DNA of 64,000 nt from assembly GCA_043778255.1 (NCBI GenBank), contig JAYWGN010000008.1, forward strand, positions 1 to 64,000, read 5' to 3'. Each line of letters opens with the position of its first letter. Position 1 is the first letter of the stretch. Shown in pieces: positions 44,858 through 53,887 of the stretch. The DNA is from JAYWGN01 sp043778255 (GTDB lineage Bacteria > Bacteroidota > Bacteroidia > Chitinophagales > Chitinophagaceae). Position numbers and translations under genes: made by a program. The notes beneath the pieces are model-generated. The model did no database searches. It worked only from the letters and a program-made list of their open reading frames with translations, and had not been told where the DNA came from.

Positions 44858-46879
44858 ATGAATCAAACCATTACAATAGCCACGTACCTACAAGTACTCA
44901 AAATAAAAGCCTACACTGGCGATGAAGCTATTGTAATACTACAACAAATAATTAATTACATACGACCCCAAAAAAAACGAAATAAGTTAGAAGCCATTAC
45001 TAATTTCAAAATTTTTTTACAAGTATTAGAAAGTGATGCTATAATTGCTCAACAGTTTTATAACCTAGTAGCTACCCTTATAATTGATAGCAATATTACT
45101 GATTTACTAACCGATAATGGTATTATTACAGGTGCTACATTTGCACAGCAAGCAAGGCGTATTATTAACGATAAAATAATACCGCCTTACCATGAGGATG
45201 ATGATAGTAATGTTATATTCCAAAAAATATTTGCAAAAAAATGGGATTATATATGGCTACAATATATACCCAATGAGCAACTCAGCCTTATTATAAACCC
45301 TATAAATGCTGCAATACATAACAAAGCAAATGATATAACTACTGAGTTGTGTAATGCAGCTAAGCTAGTAAGCTACCGAATAGCCAGCCTTGGGTTAGAG
45401 AAAGAAATACTAATACGAGCCAACAAAAAAGAAGAACTTATAACTGCATTTACCCAACAAAATACTGAGTTGGTACAGTTTTTAAAACTACAACAACCCG
45501 CCGAAAAAGAAGAGGCCTTAATTGCACTACGTACATCACTAATACAGTGCAGCCAAAGCCTTAGGCAACTCGAAAAAAATAGTATTGAAACAGGTACAAG
45601 CATTAACCAAACTTTTTTGTTGCGTAGGTTAAATCAAAATGTAAATAGATTAAAATTTATTCTCTCCTTTTTACAAAAAAACAAATCGCTTAATACTATA
45701 AGTGTAGCCTACTTTTTAAAAGATGCCTTACAGTACTTAAAAACAAAAAATAACTTACGCAACTTTATATCCAACAACCTTAATTTACTAGCCTACCGTA
45801 TAGTTGACCATACTAAAGATACTGGCGAAAATTACATAACAAGTACCCGTACTGATTATTGGAAAATGTTTCTAGCAGCCTGTGGTGGTGGGTTTGTGGT
45901 ATCGTTATTGGTAATGGTTAAGTTCAAAATTGGCACTTTGCATTTACCATTATTTTGGGAAGGATTTTTGTTTTCATTAAATTATGCCATAGGGTTTATA
46001 GCTATACAATTAAGTGGCTTTACCTTAGCTACTAAGCAACCAGCAATGACGGCAAGTACATTGGCCAACTCATTAAAAGGTAGTAGCAGAAACGATTTTG
46101 TGCAAATGTCCATTTTAATATCCCGTGTATGCCGTACACAATTTATATCAATATTGGGCAATATTTGTATGGTTATTCCCTTTACTATACTGTGGTTACT
46201 AATATATGATTACACATCCGATACTAGTTACTTAAGTGCCGATGCGGCTCACAAACAATTAATTGCTAACCACCCTTATTATTCCTATTCATTTTTATTT
46301 GCTGCTGTTGCAGGTGTGTTTTTATTTGTAAGTGGCTTGGTAAGCGGCTATGTAGAAAACCGTATGGTATATGCCAAAATACCCGAAAGGCTGCAATACC
46401 ATGCATTGCTCAAAAGAGTATTGCCCAAAAAATGGCTCACAAAATTTATACACTTATTAACTATAAGGAGTGGAGCAATATTTGGCAACCTTACACTCGG
46501 TATATGTTTGGGTATGGCTTCCTTTTTTGGAAAAATATTTGGCATCCAATTCGATATTCGCCACATTACATTTGCAGCAGGTAATGTAAGTATGGGTATA
46601 TATGGCGGGGGTACACAAAGTATTCAATTAATGTTGGAGTGTTTGGGATGTATATTTATTATTGGTATTACTAATTTATTGGTTAGTTTTTCGTTAGCAT
46701 TTTATATTGCTATAAAGGCACGTAACCTACACCTAGCCGACTATAGCGAACTAACCAAAATGGTAATTAAGCATTTTTTAACTACTCCAAGGGAGTTTTT
46801 TATAGCACCCAAAGGCGGCCGATCCAAGTTTGCTGCCAAGCAAGACCAAACAATATATACTACCGACTTAGGTATATAA
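44858..46879 (+). CDS. 'site-specific recombinase Gcr'-family membrane protein
   Basis: The 673-residue protein matches the Gcr/SpecificRecomb family in length and layout: a helical N-terminal half (1-320) and several hydrophobic helices from about 333 to the end (for example FLAACGGGFVVSLLVMV, EGFLFSLNYAIGFIAIQL, ILGNICMVIPFTILWLL). The segment GFTLATKQPAMTASTLANSL near 388-407 is a family hallmark. Despite the name, no serine or tyrosine recombinase motif is present and the protein is clearly an integral membrane protein, so a recombinase activity is doubtful. It begins 184 bp after the divergent TetR gene and ends before a hairpin at 46904. Function unknown. Confidence 0.8.
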   Translation: MNQTITIATYLQVLKIKAYTGDEAIVILQQIINYIRPQKKRNKLEAITNFKIFLQVLESDAIIAQQFYNLVATLIIDSNITDLLTDNGIITGATFAQQARRIINDKIIPPYHEDDDSNVIFQKIFAKKWDYIWLQYIPNEQLSLIINPINAAIHNKANDITTELCNAAKLVSYRIASLGLEKEILIRANKKEELITAFTQQNTELVQFLKLQQPAEKEEALIALRTSLIQCSQSLRQLEKNSIETGTSINQTFLLRRLNQNVNRLKFILSFLQKNKSLNTISVAYFLKDALQYLKTKNNLRNFISNNLNLLAYRIVDHTKDTGENYITSTRTDYWKMFLAACGGGFVVSLLVMVKFKIGTLHLPLFWEGFLFSLNYAIGFIAIQLSGFTLATKQPAMTASTLANSLKGSSRNDFVQMSILISRVCRTQFISILGNICMVIPFTILWLLIYDYTSDTSYLSADAAHKQLIANHPYYSYSFLFAAVAGVFLFVSGLVSGYVENRMVYAKIPERLQYHALLKRVLPKKWLTKFIHLLTIRSGAIFGNLTLGICLGMASFFGKIFGIQFDIRHITFAAGNVSMGIYGGGTQSIQLMLECLGCIFIIGITNLLVSFSLAFYIAIKARNLHLADYSELTKMVIKHFLTTPREFFIAPKGGRSKFAAKQDQTIYTTDLGI

Positions 46880-46903
46880 TTTTCCCTCTTATTTTGCTGT
46901 GGA

Positions 46904-46931
46904 GTAATGCAGCACTGCATTACAGCTTTTT
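46904..46931 (+). terminator. terminator after the Gcr-family gene
   Basis: GTAATGC (46904-46910) pairs with GCATTAC (46917-46923) around AGCACT, extendable inward to nine pairs; five T follow at 46927-46931. Confidence 0.6.
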
Positions 46932-47090
46932 GCACTTAGTACTTGGTAAATTTACGAAGCATTTTTTCGCATAATATTTATACAAACTATTCGTTTTTGT
47001 AGTAGGGTTATTAATGTAATTAATAGCCTTGCACAACCCAATTATCCAATACCCAGCAGTGCAAACTGTTAGTGTAGTAAAACCATAGTT

Positions 47091-48203
47091 ATGCGTATTA
47101 AATCCATCGATTTTTTAAGAGGTTTAGCTATTATATTAGTGCTATTTCGCCATATTGATTTTGTGCCTATGGCACACTTAATAGGCTGGAGTGGTGTCGA
47201 TTTGTTTTTTGTACTCAGTGGTTTTTTAGTATCGGGTTTACTATTTAACGAGTACAAAAAAACTAATACTATACAACCTTTCAAATTTTTAATACGTCGG
47301 GGGTTTAAAATATATCCTCTCTTTTGGGCTACCATTATATACATTATAATAGCACACCAAATTACAGGCTTTGGTACTAACAGTAAGGCGTTAATGGCCG
47401 AGTTGTTTTTTTATCAAAATTATACCTACTCTTCATTATTTGGTGTTACATGGTCGTTAGCAGTAGAAGAGCATTTTTATATATTGCTCATTATATCAAT
47501 AAGCTTGGCCGTAAAGTTTAAAACTTTAGAAAATAAAAAAGGCTTTCACTTTTTAGCTATTACAGTATTGGCTTATTGCCTCACAGCAAGGGTTATAACA
47601 ACGTATCAAATACCCCAATATAATTATATTACACATTACACACCTACACATTTACGTATAGATGCTTTAACATTTGGTGTAATAATAGCTTACAATTATT
47701 ACTTTAACAAAGCTTGGTTTATAGCATTTGCCAATAAGTACAAAGCTTATATTGTAGCAGCTTCGTTATTATTTTTGTTACCTCTATTTGGTTGGGATAG
47801 TGATACTGTATTTATGCGAACCGTTGGTTTTACATTTATTTATTTGGGTTTTGGATGCATACTCACTTTATTTGTAGGCGTACATAATATTACTGACATA
47901 TTGCAAAAATTTGTATCAAAATTTGCCTTCAATTTAGTATCTAAAATTGGTATGTATTCCTACGCCATATACCTCACACATTTATTAGTGCTTACCTTTA
48001 TAAAACGAATAATGATACGTATGCTGCAAGTAGAAATGAGTAACGCCTTACTATTTGTGTTGTATATGGTATGTTCGGTATTGGTGGGTATGTTAGTTAC
48101 TTATATAGTAGAAAAACCAATGTTGGAGTTAAGAGAAAAATGGTTTCCTAATACCAAAAAGAAACCAAGTGTACAAAAAATACCACAGTTACAAACAGCA
48201 TAA
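47091..48203 (+). CDS. acyltransferase 3 family membrane protein (OafA/YrhL type)
   Basis: A 370-residue integral membrane O-acyltransferase. The start IDFLRGLAIILVLFRHIDF places the conserved Arg20-His21 in the first membrane helix, followed by WSGVDLFFVLSGFLVSG and an RR-x-FKIYPLFW segment, all typical of Acyl_transf_3. About ten hydrophobic helices follow. It probably adds acetyl or another acyl group to a cell-surface glycan, lipid or peptidoglycan; the substrate cannot be read. No glycan gene cluster is adjacent. The tail after the last helix is basic. Confidence 0.9.
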   Translation: MRIKSIDFLRGLAIILVLFRHIDFVPMAHLIGWSGVDLFFVLSGFLVSGLLFNEYKKTNTIQPFKFLIRRGFKIYPLFWATIIYIIIAHQITGFGTNSKALMAELFFYQNYTYSSLFGVTWSLAVEEHFYILLIISISLAVKFKTLENKKGFHFLAITVLAYCLTARVITTYQIPQYNYITHYTPTHLRIDALTFGVIIAYNYYFNKAWFIAFANKYKAYIVAASLLFLLPLFGWDSDTVFMRTVGFTFIYLGFGCILTLFVGVHNITDILQKFVSKFAFNLVSKIGMYSYAIYLTHLLVLTFIKRIMIRMLQVEMSNALLFVLYMVCSVLVGMLVTYIVEKPMLELREKWFPNTKKKPSVQKIPQLQTA

Positions 48204-48246
48204 TACTTTTATATAAGGGTAAAATGCAGTTGTGTATGTATAATTA

Positions 48247-48279
48247 TTGGCTATTTCCTAATATTTAATTGTATATTTG
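48247..48279 (+). promoter_or_regulatory. rpmE2 promoter
   Basis: TTG at 48247-48249, 22 bases, then TATATTTG at 48272-48279, an exact TAnnTTTG. The leader to the ATG at 48339 is about 50 nt and holds CACGGTTAGTCATCGTG, a short interrupted inverted repeat (CACG/CGTG) that could act in leader regulation. Confidence 0.6.
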
Positions 48280-48338
48280 CACTCTTAAAAAAAATACACG
48301 GTTAGTCATCGTGTTGTAAAACAAAAAAAACATTTATT

Positions 48339-48590
48339 ATGAAAGAAGGCATTCACCCAAAAGGTTACCGTACAGTTGTATTTAAAGACATGAGTAACAA
48401 CACTGCTTTTTTAGGTAAAAGCACAGCTAATACAAGAGAAACAATTCAATTTGAAGATGGTAATGAGTACCCAGTTATAAAATTGGAGATTTCAAATACC
48501 TCACATCCATTTTATACAGGTAAAAATATGTTGGTTGATACGGCAGGTCGTATTGATAAATTTAATAAGCGTTACGCTCAAAAAAAATAA
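48339..48590 (+). CDS. rpmE2: 50S ribosomal protein L31 type B
   Basis: The 83-residue protein has the type B L31 sequence: MKEGIHPKGYRTVVFKDMS at the start, SHPFYTGKNMLVDTAGRIDKF near 54-74 and a basic end. It has no cysteines, so it is the zinc-independent form that elsewhere replaces the zinc-binding L31 under zinc limitation; in many Bacteroidota it is the only L31. It has its own promoter and terminator. Confidence 0.96.
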   Translation: MKEGIHPKGYRTVVFKDMSNNTAFLGKSTANTRETIQFEDGNEYPVIKLEISNTSHPFYTGKNMLVDTAGRIDKFNKRYAQKK

Positions 48591-48620
48591 GTTAAACCAA
48601 CCATATTAAAAAAAATATTT

Positions 48621-48656
48621 AACTGCTACATTCAACAAATGTGGCAGTTTTTTTTT
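48621..48656 (+). terminator. rpmE2 terminator
   Basis: AACTGCTACATT (48621-48632) pairs with AATGTGGCAGTT (48638-48649), one G-T pair, loop CAACA, followed by T to 48656. Confidence 0.85.
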
Positions 48657-48667
48657 AGCTTTATATT

Positions 48668-49693
48668 ATGCCAAGTAAAGTAGTAAAATCTCCTTTTAAT
48701 TTTTATCCGTTTACTACTACAATTGCATTTAGCCAATTGCAAATTGGCAAATATACCATGCTACAACGGTGGCAACAATTACAAATAATAGCTAAGCAAA
48801 AGCTAAGTAATATACCGTTATATAGCTTACCTACAGTAGCATTGGTTGAGTATATACTAGAGCATAAAAAATTTCCAACTCACATTAATAAATATTGCAT
48901 TGCCTTAACTAATAGTATTGATTTTGTAAAATGTACTACAGCTTTTATAGCTATTGATGTGGCAATAGCATCTGCCCGTAAGGGCAAAAAAAAGGACGTA
49001 CAACCGTTACCAGCTTACATAATGCATAGTGGTAACAATGAGGTAATATTAGAAAAAGATGTAGTGGCAAAACATTGCTTTTTAAACACCGACGATGGCC
49101 CAATATATATAAGCAAAGGCAGTACAATACAAGAAGGTGTATGCCTCCGTGGCCCAATATATGTTGGCCAAAATACCACAATTAAAATGGGTGCAACTAT
49201 ATATGCCAATACTATAATTGGCAATAATTGTATAGTAGGTGGAGAGGTAAAAAATAGTATAATAATGAACAACACCAACAAGGCACACTATGGCTACCTT
49301 GGCGATAGTATGGTAGGGGAGTGGTGCAACCTTGGTGCTGGTACAACTAACAGCAATATTAAAAACAATTGTAGTAGTGTAATGTTAGGCTTAGGTAGTG
49401 AAGAGGTAAATGCAGGCTTTAAATTTGGTACGCTTATAGGGCATTACAGCCGTACAGCCATTAATACAGCCATTAATACAGGCACTGTAATGGGCATTAG
49501 TTGCAATATATTTGCTAATGGGCTTACGCCCAAAATATTACCTAACTTTAGTTGGGGAGTTACAGGGCAAAAGTATATATTTGACAAAGCAATAAATGAT
49601 ATAGAAAAATGGATGTTACTTAAAAATGTTAACTTAAATAAAGCAACCATAAACCAATTAAAAAAAATATATAATGAACCAATACGAACATAA
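48668..49693 (+). CDS. GlmU-family sugar nucleotidyltransferase-like protein with left-handed beta helix
   Basis: The 341-residue protein fits the short Bacteroidota GlmU-like family: an N-terminal region with YPFTTTIAFSQLQIGKYTM near residues 14-32 and a C-terminal hexapeptide-repeat beta helix (about 120-300, PIYISKGSTIQEGVCLRGPI, then TIYANTIIGNNCIVGG). The pyrophosphorylase signature G-x-G-T-R/K of true GlmU is not seen, so catalytic nucleotidyl transfer is doubtful; acyltransfer or a structural role is possible. It is the first of a tight group: the next small gene overlaps its end by 20 bp and tpiA follows, as often in this phylum. Confidence 0.8.
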   Translation: MPSKVVKSPFNFYPFTTTIAFSQLQIGKYTMLQRWQQLQIIAKQKLSNIPLYSLPTVALVEYILEHKKFPTHINKYCIALTNSIDFVKCTTAFIAIDVAIASARKGKKKDVQPLPAYIMHSGNNEVILEKDVVAKHCFLNTDDGPIYISKGSTIQEGVCLRGPIYVGQNTTIKMGATIYANTIIGNNCIVGGEVKNSIIMNNTNKAHYGYLGDSMVGEWCNLGAGTTNSNIKNNCSSVMLGLGSEEVNAGFKFGTLIGHYSRTAINTAINTGTVMGISCNIFANGLTPKILPNFSWGVTGQKYIFDKAINDIEKWMLLKNVNLNKATINQLKKIYNEPIRT

Positions 49694-49871
49694 AATAGTA
49701 AGAATAAAACGAAAAAGTATATGGAATAATATAATAGATTATGAAGGGCTTGAAGCTGAATTAAACGAACTGGGCAAACAAGGTTGGGAGGTAGTAAGTA
49801 CCGTAAATAGTAGTATGTACGAAAGTAAGTTTACAGGTACCATTATAATATTAAAAAGACAAAAAAATTAA
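49674..49871 (+). CDS. DUF4177-like small protein
   Basis: A 65-residue protein with the DUF4177 pattern: YEHKIVRIKRK, a helix LEAELNELGKQGWEVVSTV (about 25-43) and a final strand TIIILKRQ. It overlaps the GlmU-like gene by 20 bp and ends 8 bp before tpiA, so the three are almost surely one transcript. Function unknown. Confidence 0.8.
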   Translation: MNQYEHKIVRIKRKSIWNNIIDYEGLEAELNELGKQGWEVVSTVNSSMYESKFTGTIIILKRQKN

Positions 49872-49879
49872 CTAAAAAT

Positions 49880-50641
49880 ATGAGTAAACAAATAGCAGCA
49901 GCAAATTGGAAAATGAATTTGACACTGCAAGAAGCAGAAATATTGATTGATGACTTATTAGCCTTACCACATTCACTTACCGATAATCAGTATGTATTAT
50001 TAGCAGTACCGTTTCCTTATTTGCCAATGGCAATACAAAAGTTAAGTGGCAAAAAAAACATACTAATAGCTGCTCAAAACCTTAGCGATAAACCAAGTGG
50101 TGCCTACACTGGTGAGGTAAGTGCTGCCATGCTAAAGAGTATGCAAATACCAGCAGTGTTGGTTGGGCACAGCGAAAGGCGGGAGTATTACAACGAAACT
50201 AATGTAACCCTTGCAGCCAAGGTAAACATTGCATTAGCCAATGGATTAATGCCAGTATTTTGCTGTGGCGAAGCCTTACCCATACGTGAAGCAGCTATGC
50301 ACAATGAGTATGTAACTACACAATTAGAAGAATCAATATTGCACTTAACAGTAGCAGAAATAGTACAAGTAGTAATAGCTTACGAACCAATATGGGCTAT
50401 AGGTACAGGTGTAACGGCAAGTGCCGACCAAGCCCAAGCTATGCACTTACATATACGTACAGTGTTGGCTAACCAATATGGCCAAGCCACAGCCAACCAA
50501 ATTAGTATATTATATGGCGGTAGTGTAAAGGCCGCAAATGCTGTTGAATTATTTAGCAAACCCGATGTAGATGGCGGTTTGGTAGGTGGAGCATCGTTAC
50601 ATGCAGTAGAATTTAATGGCATTATAAATAGTTTGCAATGA
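49880..50641 (+). CDS. tpiA: triose-phosphate isomerase
   Basis: Glycolytic TIM-barrel enzyme that interconverts dihydroxyacetone phosphate and glyceraldehyde 3-phosphate. Catalytic residues are in place: Asn9 and Lys11 (AANWKMN), His97 (LVGHSERR), Glu169 (AYEPIWAIGTG); the phosphate-binding YGGSV lies near 213-217. The 253 residues are standard. It sits 8 bp after the DUF4177 gene, and its stop overlaps the GLPGLI gene start (ATGA). Confidence 0.97.
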   Translation: MSKQIAAANWKMNLTLQEAEILIDDLLALPHSLTDNQYVLLAVPFPYLPMAIQKLSGKKNILIAAQNLSDKPSGAYTGEVSAAMLKSMQIPAVLVGHSERREYYNETNVTLAAKVNIALANGLMPVFCCGEALPIREAAMHNEYVTTQLEESILHLTVAEIVQVVIAYEPIWAIGTGVTASADQAQAMHLHIRTVLANQYGQATANQISILYGGSVKAANAVELFSKPDVDGGLVGGASLHAVEFNGIINSLQ

Positions 50642-51213
50642 GAGTAAGTTTGCTCATATTATTTTTTGCCATTGTAATTACAACACTACAAGCACAAAAA
50701 AGTGTAACTATTAATTATACTATTGCAGTGAGTGATAGTAAGGAAATAAAGAATGCCCAACTAATTATAAATGATAGTATGAGTTATGAATGGTTTAATG
50801 CAAATCAAAAATTTTATAGTAAAAAGAACAACCCATTGGGTAGTATGTATTTGCCACATGCAGCTATTAAAAACAATAAAAGTAAAAAATTATATTACAA
50901 ATTAAAAGATAAAAATAAGTACAGCCAATTTGATTTTAGAGATAATGAATGGCAAATAACTAATGATACTATTACGATAATAGGTTATAAATGTGTAAAA
51001 GCATTATTATTTGTTGACGGTCAGAAACTTTGTGAATCGTACTTTACCACTGAACTGAACTTAATTGGTAATTTTTTATACGATGGTTTGCCCGGTGTTG
51101 TATTAAAAGAATTATGTACTATGAGAGATTATATAAGAACCTACACTGCAACAAGTATTACATTTGAAGCAAAACAAATTGTAAATATTGAACCAAAAGA
51201 TATTATAAAATAA
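50638..51213 (+). CDS. GLPGLI family protein
   Basis: A 191-residue exported protein with a signal peptide (MRVSLLILFFAIVITTLQAQ). The family marker GLPG appears in NFLYDGLPGVVLKE near 143-156, with the preceding WQITNDTITIIGYKCVKALL segment also typical. GLPGLI proteins are Bacteroidota-specific periplasmic proteins of unknown function, sometimes near TonB receptors. The ATG overlaps the tpiA stop by four bases, so it is translated from the tpiA transcript. Confidence 0.88.
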   Translation: MRVSLLILFFAIVITTLQAQKSVTINYTIAVSDSKEIKNAQLIINDSMSYEWFNANQKFYSKKNNPLGSMYLPHAAIKNNKSKKLYYKLKDKNKYSQFDFRDNEWQITNDTITIIGYKCVKALLFVDGQKLCESYFTTELNLIGNFLYDGLPGVVLKELCTMRDYIRTYTATSITFEAKQIVNIEPKDIIK

Positions 51214-51268
51214 TAAAATTAAACTCATAACTAACCCCAACCATATTATAATTGTAACAGCTAACGAT

Positions 51269-51685
51269 TTGTTTTTTAAGTGGTTTCCTGTAAGGGTTAC
51301 TATAAACGATAACCAAATATTTGTGCTAAAAAACAAACAGTCCATTAACACCACTATACCAACCGATATTGTAAAACTGCAAATAAATAATGGCTACCAC
51401 TTTATAAAAACAACACATTTACAATTTGCCAACGATGGTATTATAGGCTTACGTATAGAAACCTACCTCGATGACTTTAGAATATTTACCCTAGTTTTAA
51501 TAACCTTATTATTTTTTGGCTTTGCCATAACCTCACATAATTTATTTTTTCAAATACTGGCTAATTTACCAATGCTTGGTGTATTGGGTTATACATTATG
51601 TTACAAACAAAAAGTATTGCTGCTCAATAATTTAAAAAATCCGAAACTCAATATTGCCAGTTATGACAAGTTCAACTACATATAG
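51269..51685 (+). CDS. hypothetical membrane protein, start uncertain
   Basis: The frame is open from well before 51213 and has no ATG or GTG in its 5' part; TTG at 51269 is the first conventional start. The preceding codons (IIIVTANDLFFKWFPVRV…) look as protein-like as what follows, so the true start may be an ATT or ATA near 51245-51253. Read from TTG the product is 138 residues: a beta-rich N-terminal half (FKWFPVRVTINDNQIFVL) and one or two membrane helices at about 72-110. It overlaps the nitronate monooxygenase gene by 23 bp, so coupling is likely. Function unknown. Confidence 0.6.
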   Translation: MFFKWFPVRVTINDNQIFVLKNKQSINTTIPTDIVKLQINNGYHFIKTTHLQFANDGIIGLRIETYLDDFRIFTLVLITLLFFGFAITSHNLFFQILANLPMLGVLGYTLCYKQKVLLLNNLKNPKLNIASYDKFNYI

Positions 51686-52631
51686 CAACCAACTAACTAC
51701 ACTATTACAAATTGATTACCCCATAATACAAGCCGGTATGATATGGGCAAGTGGTTGGCAGCTAGCAAGTGCTGTAAGCAATGCTGGTGGGCTTGGTGTT
51801 ATTGGTAGCGGTAGCATGTACCCTCATATATTAGCTGAGCATATAATTAAGTGCAAAGCAGCTACCAGTAAGCCTTTTGCAGTAAATGTACCCTTGCTAT
51901 ACCCCAACCTTAACGAACATATAGCTACTATAATAGCACAAAAAATACCTATAGTAATTACAAGTGCAGGTAACCCAAAGTTATATACTACAATGCTAAA
52001 GGATAATGGTATTACAGTAATACATGTAGTAAGCAGTAGCAAATTTGCAGTAAAATGTGAGGCTGCTGGTTGCCATGCAGTAGTAGCCGAGGGCTTTGAA
52101 GCTGGTGGGCATAACGGCCGAGAGGAAACTACCACCCTTTGCCTAATACCAAGTGTGGTACAAAGTGTAAGCATACCAGTAATAGCTGCTGGCGGTATAT
52201 ACAATGCCAATACTATGTTAGCCACCATGTTACTAGGTGCAAGTGGTGTGCAAATTGGTAGTAGGTTTGTAGCTACTCCCGAGGCTAGTAGTCACCTCAG
52301 TTTCAAACAAAAAATAGTGGAAGCCCAAGAGGGTGATACCTTACTTTCATTAAAAGCATTAACACCTGTTAGGCTGTTAAAAAATGACTTTTATGATGCT
52401 GTACAAACCGCTACCACCAACAATGCTACCGTTGCCGAACTTACCCAATTGTTAGGCAAAGGCAGAGCCAAAAAGGGTATGTATGAAGGCGATATTACTA
52501 ATGGCGAATTAGAAATAGGACAAGTAAGTGCTTTAATACATCAAATAAAACCTGCAGCCGATATTGTGAAAGAAATTTGGGAAGCTTTTTATACATTAAT
52601 AAGTAAGCCTTTAATTGATGGTATTGTGTGA
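51663..52631 (+). CDS. nitronate monooxygenase family flavoprotein
   Basis: The 322-residue TIM-barrel FMN protein of the 2-nitropropane-dioxygenase-like family. Visible: PIIQAGMIWASGWQLASAVS near 20-39, SNAGGLGVIGSGS, the FMN/active-site segment AEGFEAGGHNGREE (about 143-156) and the phosphate-binding AAGGI / GASGVQIGSRF pair. ATG 51663 is preferred to an upstream TTG at 51654. FabK-type enoyl-ACP reductases are close relatives, so a reductase role is possible. It overlaps the upstream membrane protein gene; a small hairpin at 52655-52675 lies after it. Confidence 0.88.
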   Translation: MTSSTTYSNQLTTLLQIDYPIIQAGMIWASGWQLASAVSNAGGLGVIGSGSMYPHILAEHIIKCKAATSKPFAVNVPLLYPNLNEHIATIIAQKIPIVITSAGNPKLYTTMLKDNGITVIHVVSSSKFAVKCEAAGCHAVVAEGFEAGGHNGREETTTLCLIPSVVQSVSIPVIAAGGIYNANTMLATMLLGASGVQIGSRFVATPEASSHLSFKQKIVEAQEGDTLLSLKALTPVRLLKNDFYDAVQTATTNNATVAELTQLLGKGRAKKGMYEGDITNGELEIGQVSALIHQIKPAADIVKEIWEAFYTLISKPLIDGIV

Positions 52632-52690
52632 GTTAAATAAATAGAAAAGCATATGAAAAACACCCAAGTGTTTTCTAAATTAATTTTAAC

Positions 52691-52698
52691 TAAATTTG
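52691..52698 (+). promoter_or_regulatory. -7 promoter box of purQ
   Basis: TAAATTTG, exact TAnnTTTG, 17 bases before the ATG at 52716. A hairpin-like GAAAAACAC/GTGTTTTC pair at 52655-52675 overlaps the -33 region and may end the upstream transcript or bind a regulator; no PurR-type PurBox was recognised. Confidence 0.55.
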
Positions 52699-52715
52699 CA
52701 CTTAAAATATAGTAA

Positions 52716-53378
52716 ATGAAATTTGGTGTAGTAGTATTTCCAGGTAGTAATTGCGATACTGATATGCAGTATGCTTTACAGCACGAATTGGGGCATACCG
52801 TTGAAATGCTTTGGCATAAAGATAACGATATCAAAAGCTTTACCACAAACGATTGTATAGTATTGCCGGGTGGGTTTAGCTATGGCGATTACTTGAGGTG
52901 TGGTGCTATTGCAAAGTTTAGCCCAATGATGCAGCAAGTAATACAACATGCTAACAATGGCGGTAAAGTATTAGGTGTATGTAATGGGTTTCAAATACTA
53001 TGCGAAAGTGGCTTACTGCCCGGTGCATTATTAGCCAACGCCAACCAACAATTTATTTGCAAAAATGTGTATATAAAAAATAGGAATAGCGAAGAAGCCT
53101 TACAAATTCCTATTGCACATGGTGAGGGTAGGTACTATGCCGATGAGGCTACCTTGCAACAACTCACCGCTAATAACCAAATACTATTTACCTATTGCAA
53201 CAAAGTTGGCGATGTTACTAATGAGGCTAACCCTAACGGTAGCACATTGCATATAGCAGGTATTAGTAATGCAGCAGGCAATGTAATAGGTATGATGCCT
53301 CACCCCGAAAGGGCTTGTAGCACATTGTTAGGCAATAATGATGGCAAGGCAGTGTTTAAAATATTAGGATTATGTTAA
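52716..53378 (+). CDS. purQ: phosphoribosylformylglycinamidine synthase, glutaminase subunit
   Basis: PurQ supplies ammonia from glutamine for the FGAM synthase step of purine synthesis. The class I amidotransferase triad is Cys89 (GVCNGFQIL), His196 and Glu198 (MMPHPERA). GSNCDTDMQYAL near 10-21 and GGFSYGDYLRCG near 52-63 are PurQ-specific. The 220 residues are normal for the separate-subunit enzyme, which implies separate PurL (and PurS) elsewhere. It has its own promoter box. Confidence 0.95.
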   Translation: MKFGVVVFPGSNCDTDMQYALQHELGHTVEMLWHKDNDIKSFTTNDCIVLPGGFSYGDYLRCGAIAKFSPMMQQVIQHANNGGKVLGVCNGFQILCESGLLPGALLANANQQFICKNVYIKNRNSEEALQIPIAHGEGRYYADEATLQQLTANNQILFTYCNKVGDVTNEANPNGSTLHIAGISNAAGNVIGMMPHPERACSTLLGNNDGKAVFKILGLC

Positions 53379-53426
53379 CTAAAATAAAAACCAACTTTGC
53401 GTAACTACATTAAATCAACATATCAA

Positions 53427-53867
53427 ATGAAATACACAGTAACACTACTTATAACAATACTTACACTAACACTACAGGCACAAAAAATAAAAGTAGATTG
53501 GACATTTACCAGCAAGAAAATAAAAGAAGGAATTTACGAATTACACCTAACAGCCAAAGTACCTAAGGGTTGGCATTTGTACTCCCAATATACTGGCGAA
53601 GGTCCAGTGGCAACAGCTTTTAAGTTTAATACCAATGCATTAGCAACACTTACTGGCAAAGTAAAAGAGCTAGGAAAACTAGTAACGGTTGATGATGTAG
53701 TGTGGAAAAATAAACAGAAGTTTTTTTACAATACCGTTGACTTTGTACAACAAGTACAATTAAAAACAAAAATTAAAACTAACGTAAGTGGCGAAGTGGA
53801 GTATATGATATGCGACGATAACCAATGCCTACCACCTACTACACAAAAGTATAGTATCACTTTATAG
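53427..53867 (+). CDS. stand-alone DsbD N-terminal-domain protein
   Basis: The ATG at 53427 gives a signal peptide (MKYTVTLLITILTLTLQAQ); an in-frame codon at 53397 would spoil it. The 146-residue protein fits the DsbD alpha-domain (DsbC/DsbD N-terminal) family, with WTFTSKKIKEGIYELHLTAK and GWHLYSQ in the first half, and Cys129 and Cys134 in MICDDNQCLPP, the redox pair of the immunoglobulin-like domain. It would take electrons from the membrane part of DsbD and pass them to periplasmic partners. DsbD follows after 20 bp on the same strand, so they are co-expressed. Confidence 0.88.
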   Translation: MKYTVTLLITILTLTLQAQKIKVDWTFTSKKIKEGIYELHLTAKVPKGWHLYSQYTGEGPVATAFKFNTNALATLTGKVKELGKLVTVDDVVWKNKQKFFYNTVDFVQQVQLKTKIKTNVSGEVEYMICDDNQCLPPTTQKYSITL

Positions 53868-53887
53868 CATTTTTTTATTGTATTATT

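Noticed and set aside
44858..46879. Mobile element based on the 'site-specific recombinase' family name
   Set aside because: The protein is a membrane protein without recombinase motifs, and no terminal repeats or target duplications flank it.
48339..48590. Damaged L31 gene lacking its zinc cysteines
   Set aside because: The sequence is a normal, cysteine-free type B L31 of full length; absence of the zinc site is the family norm.
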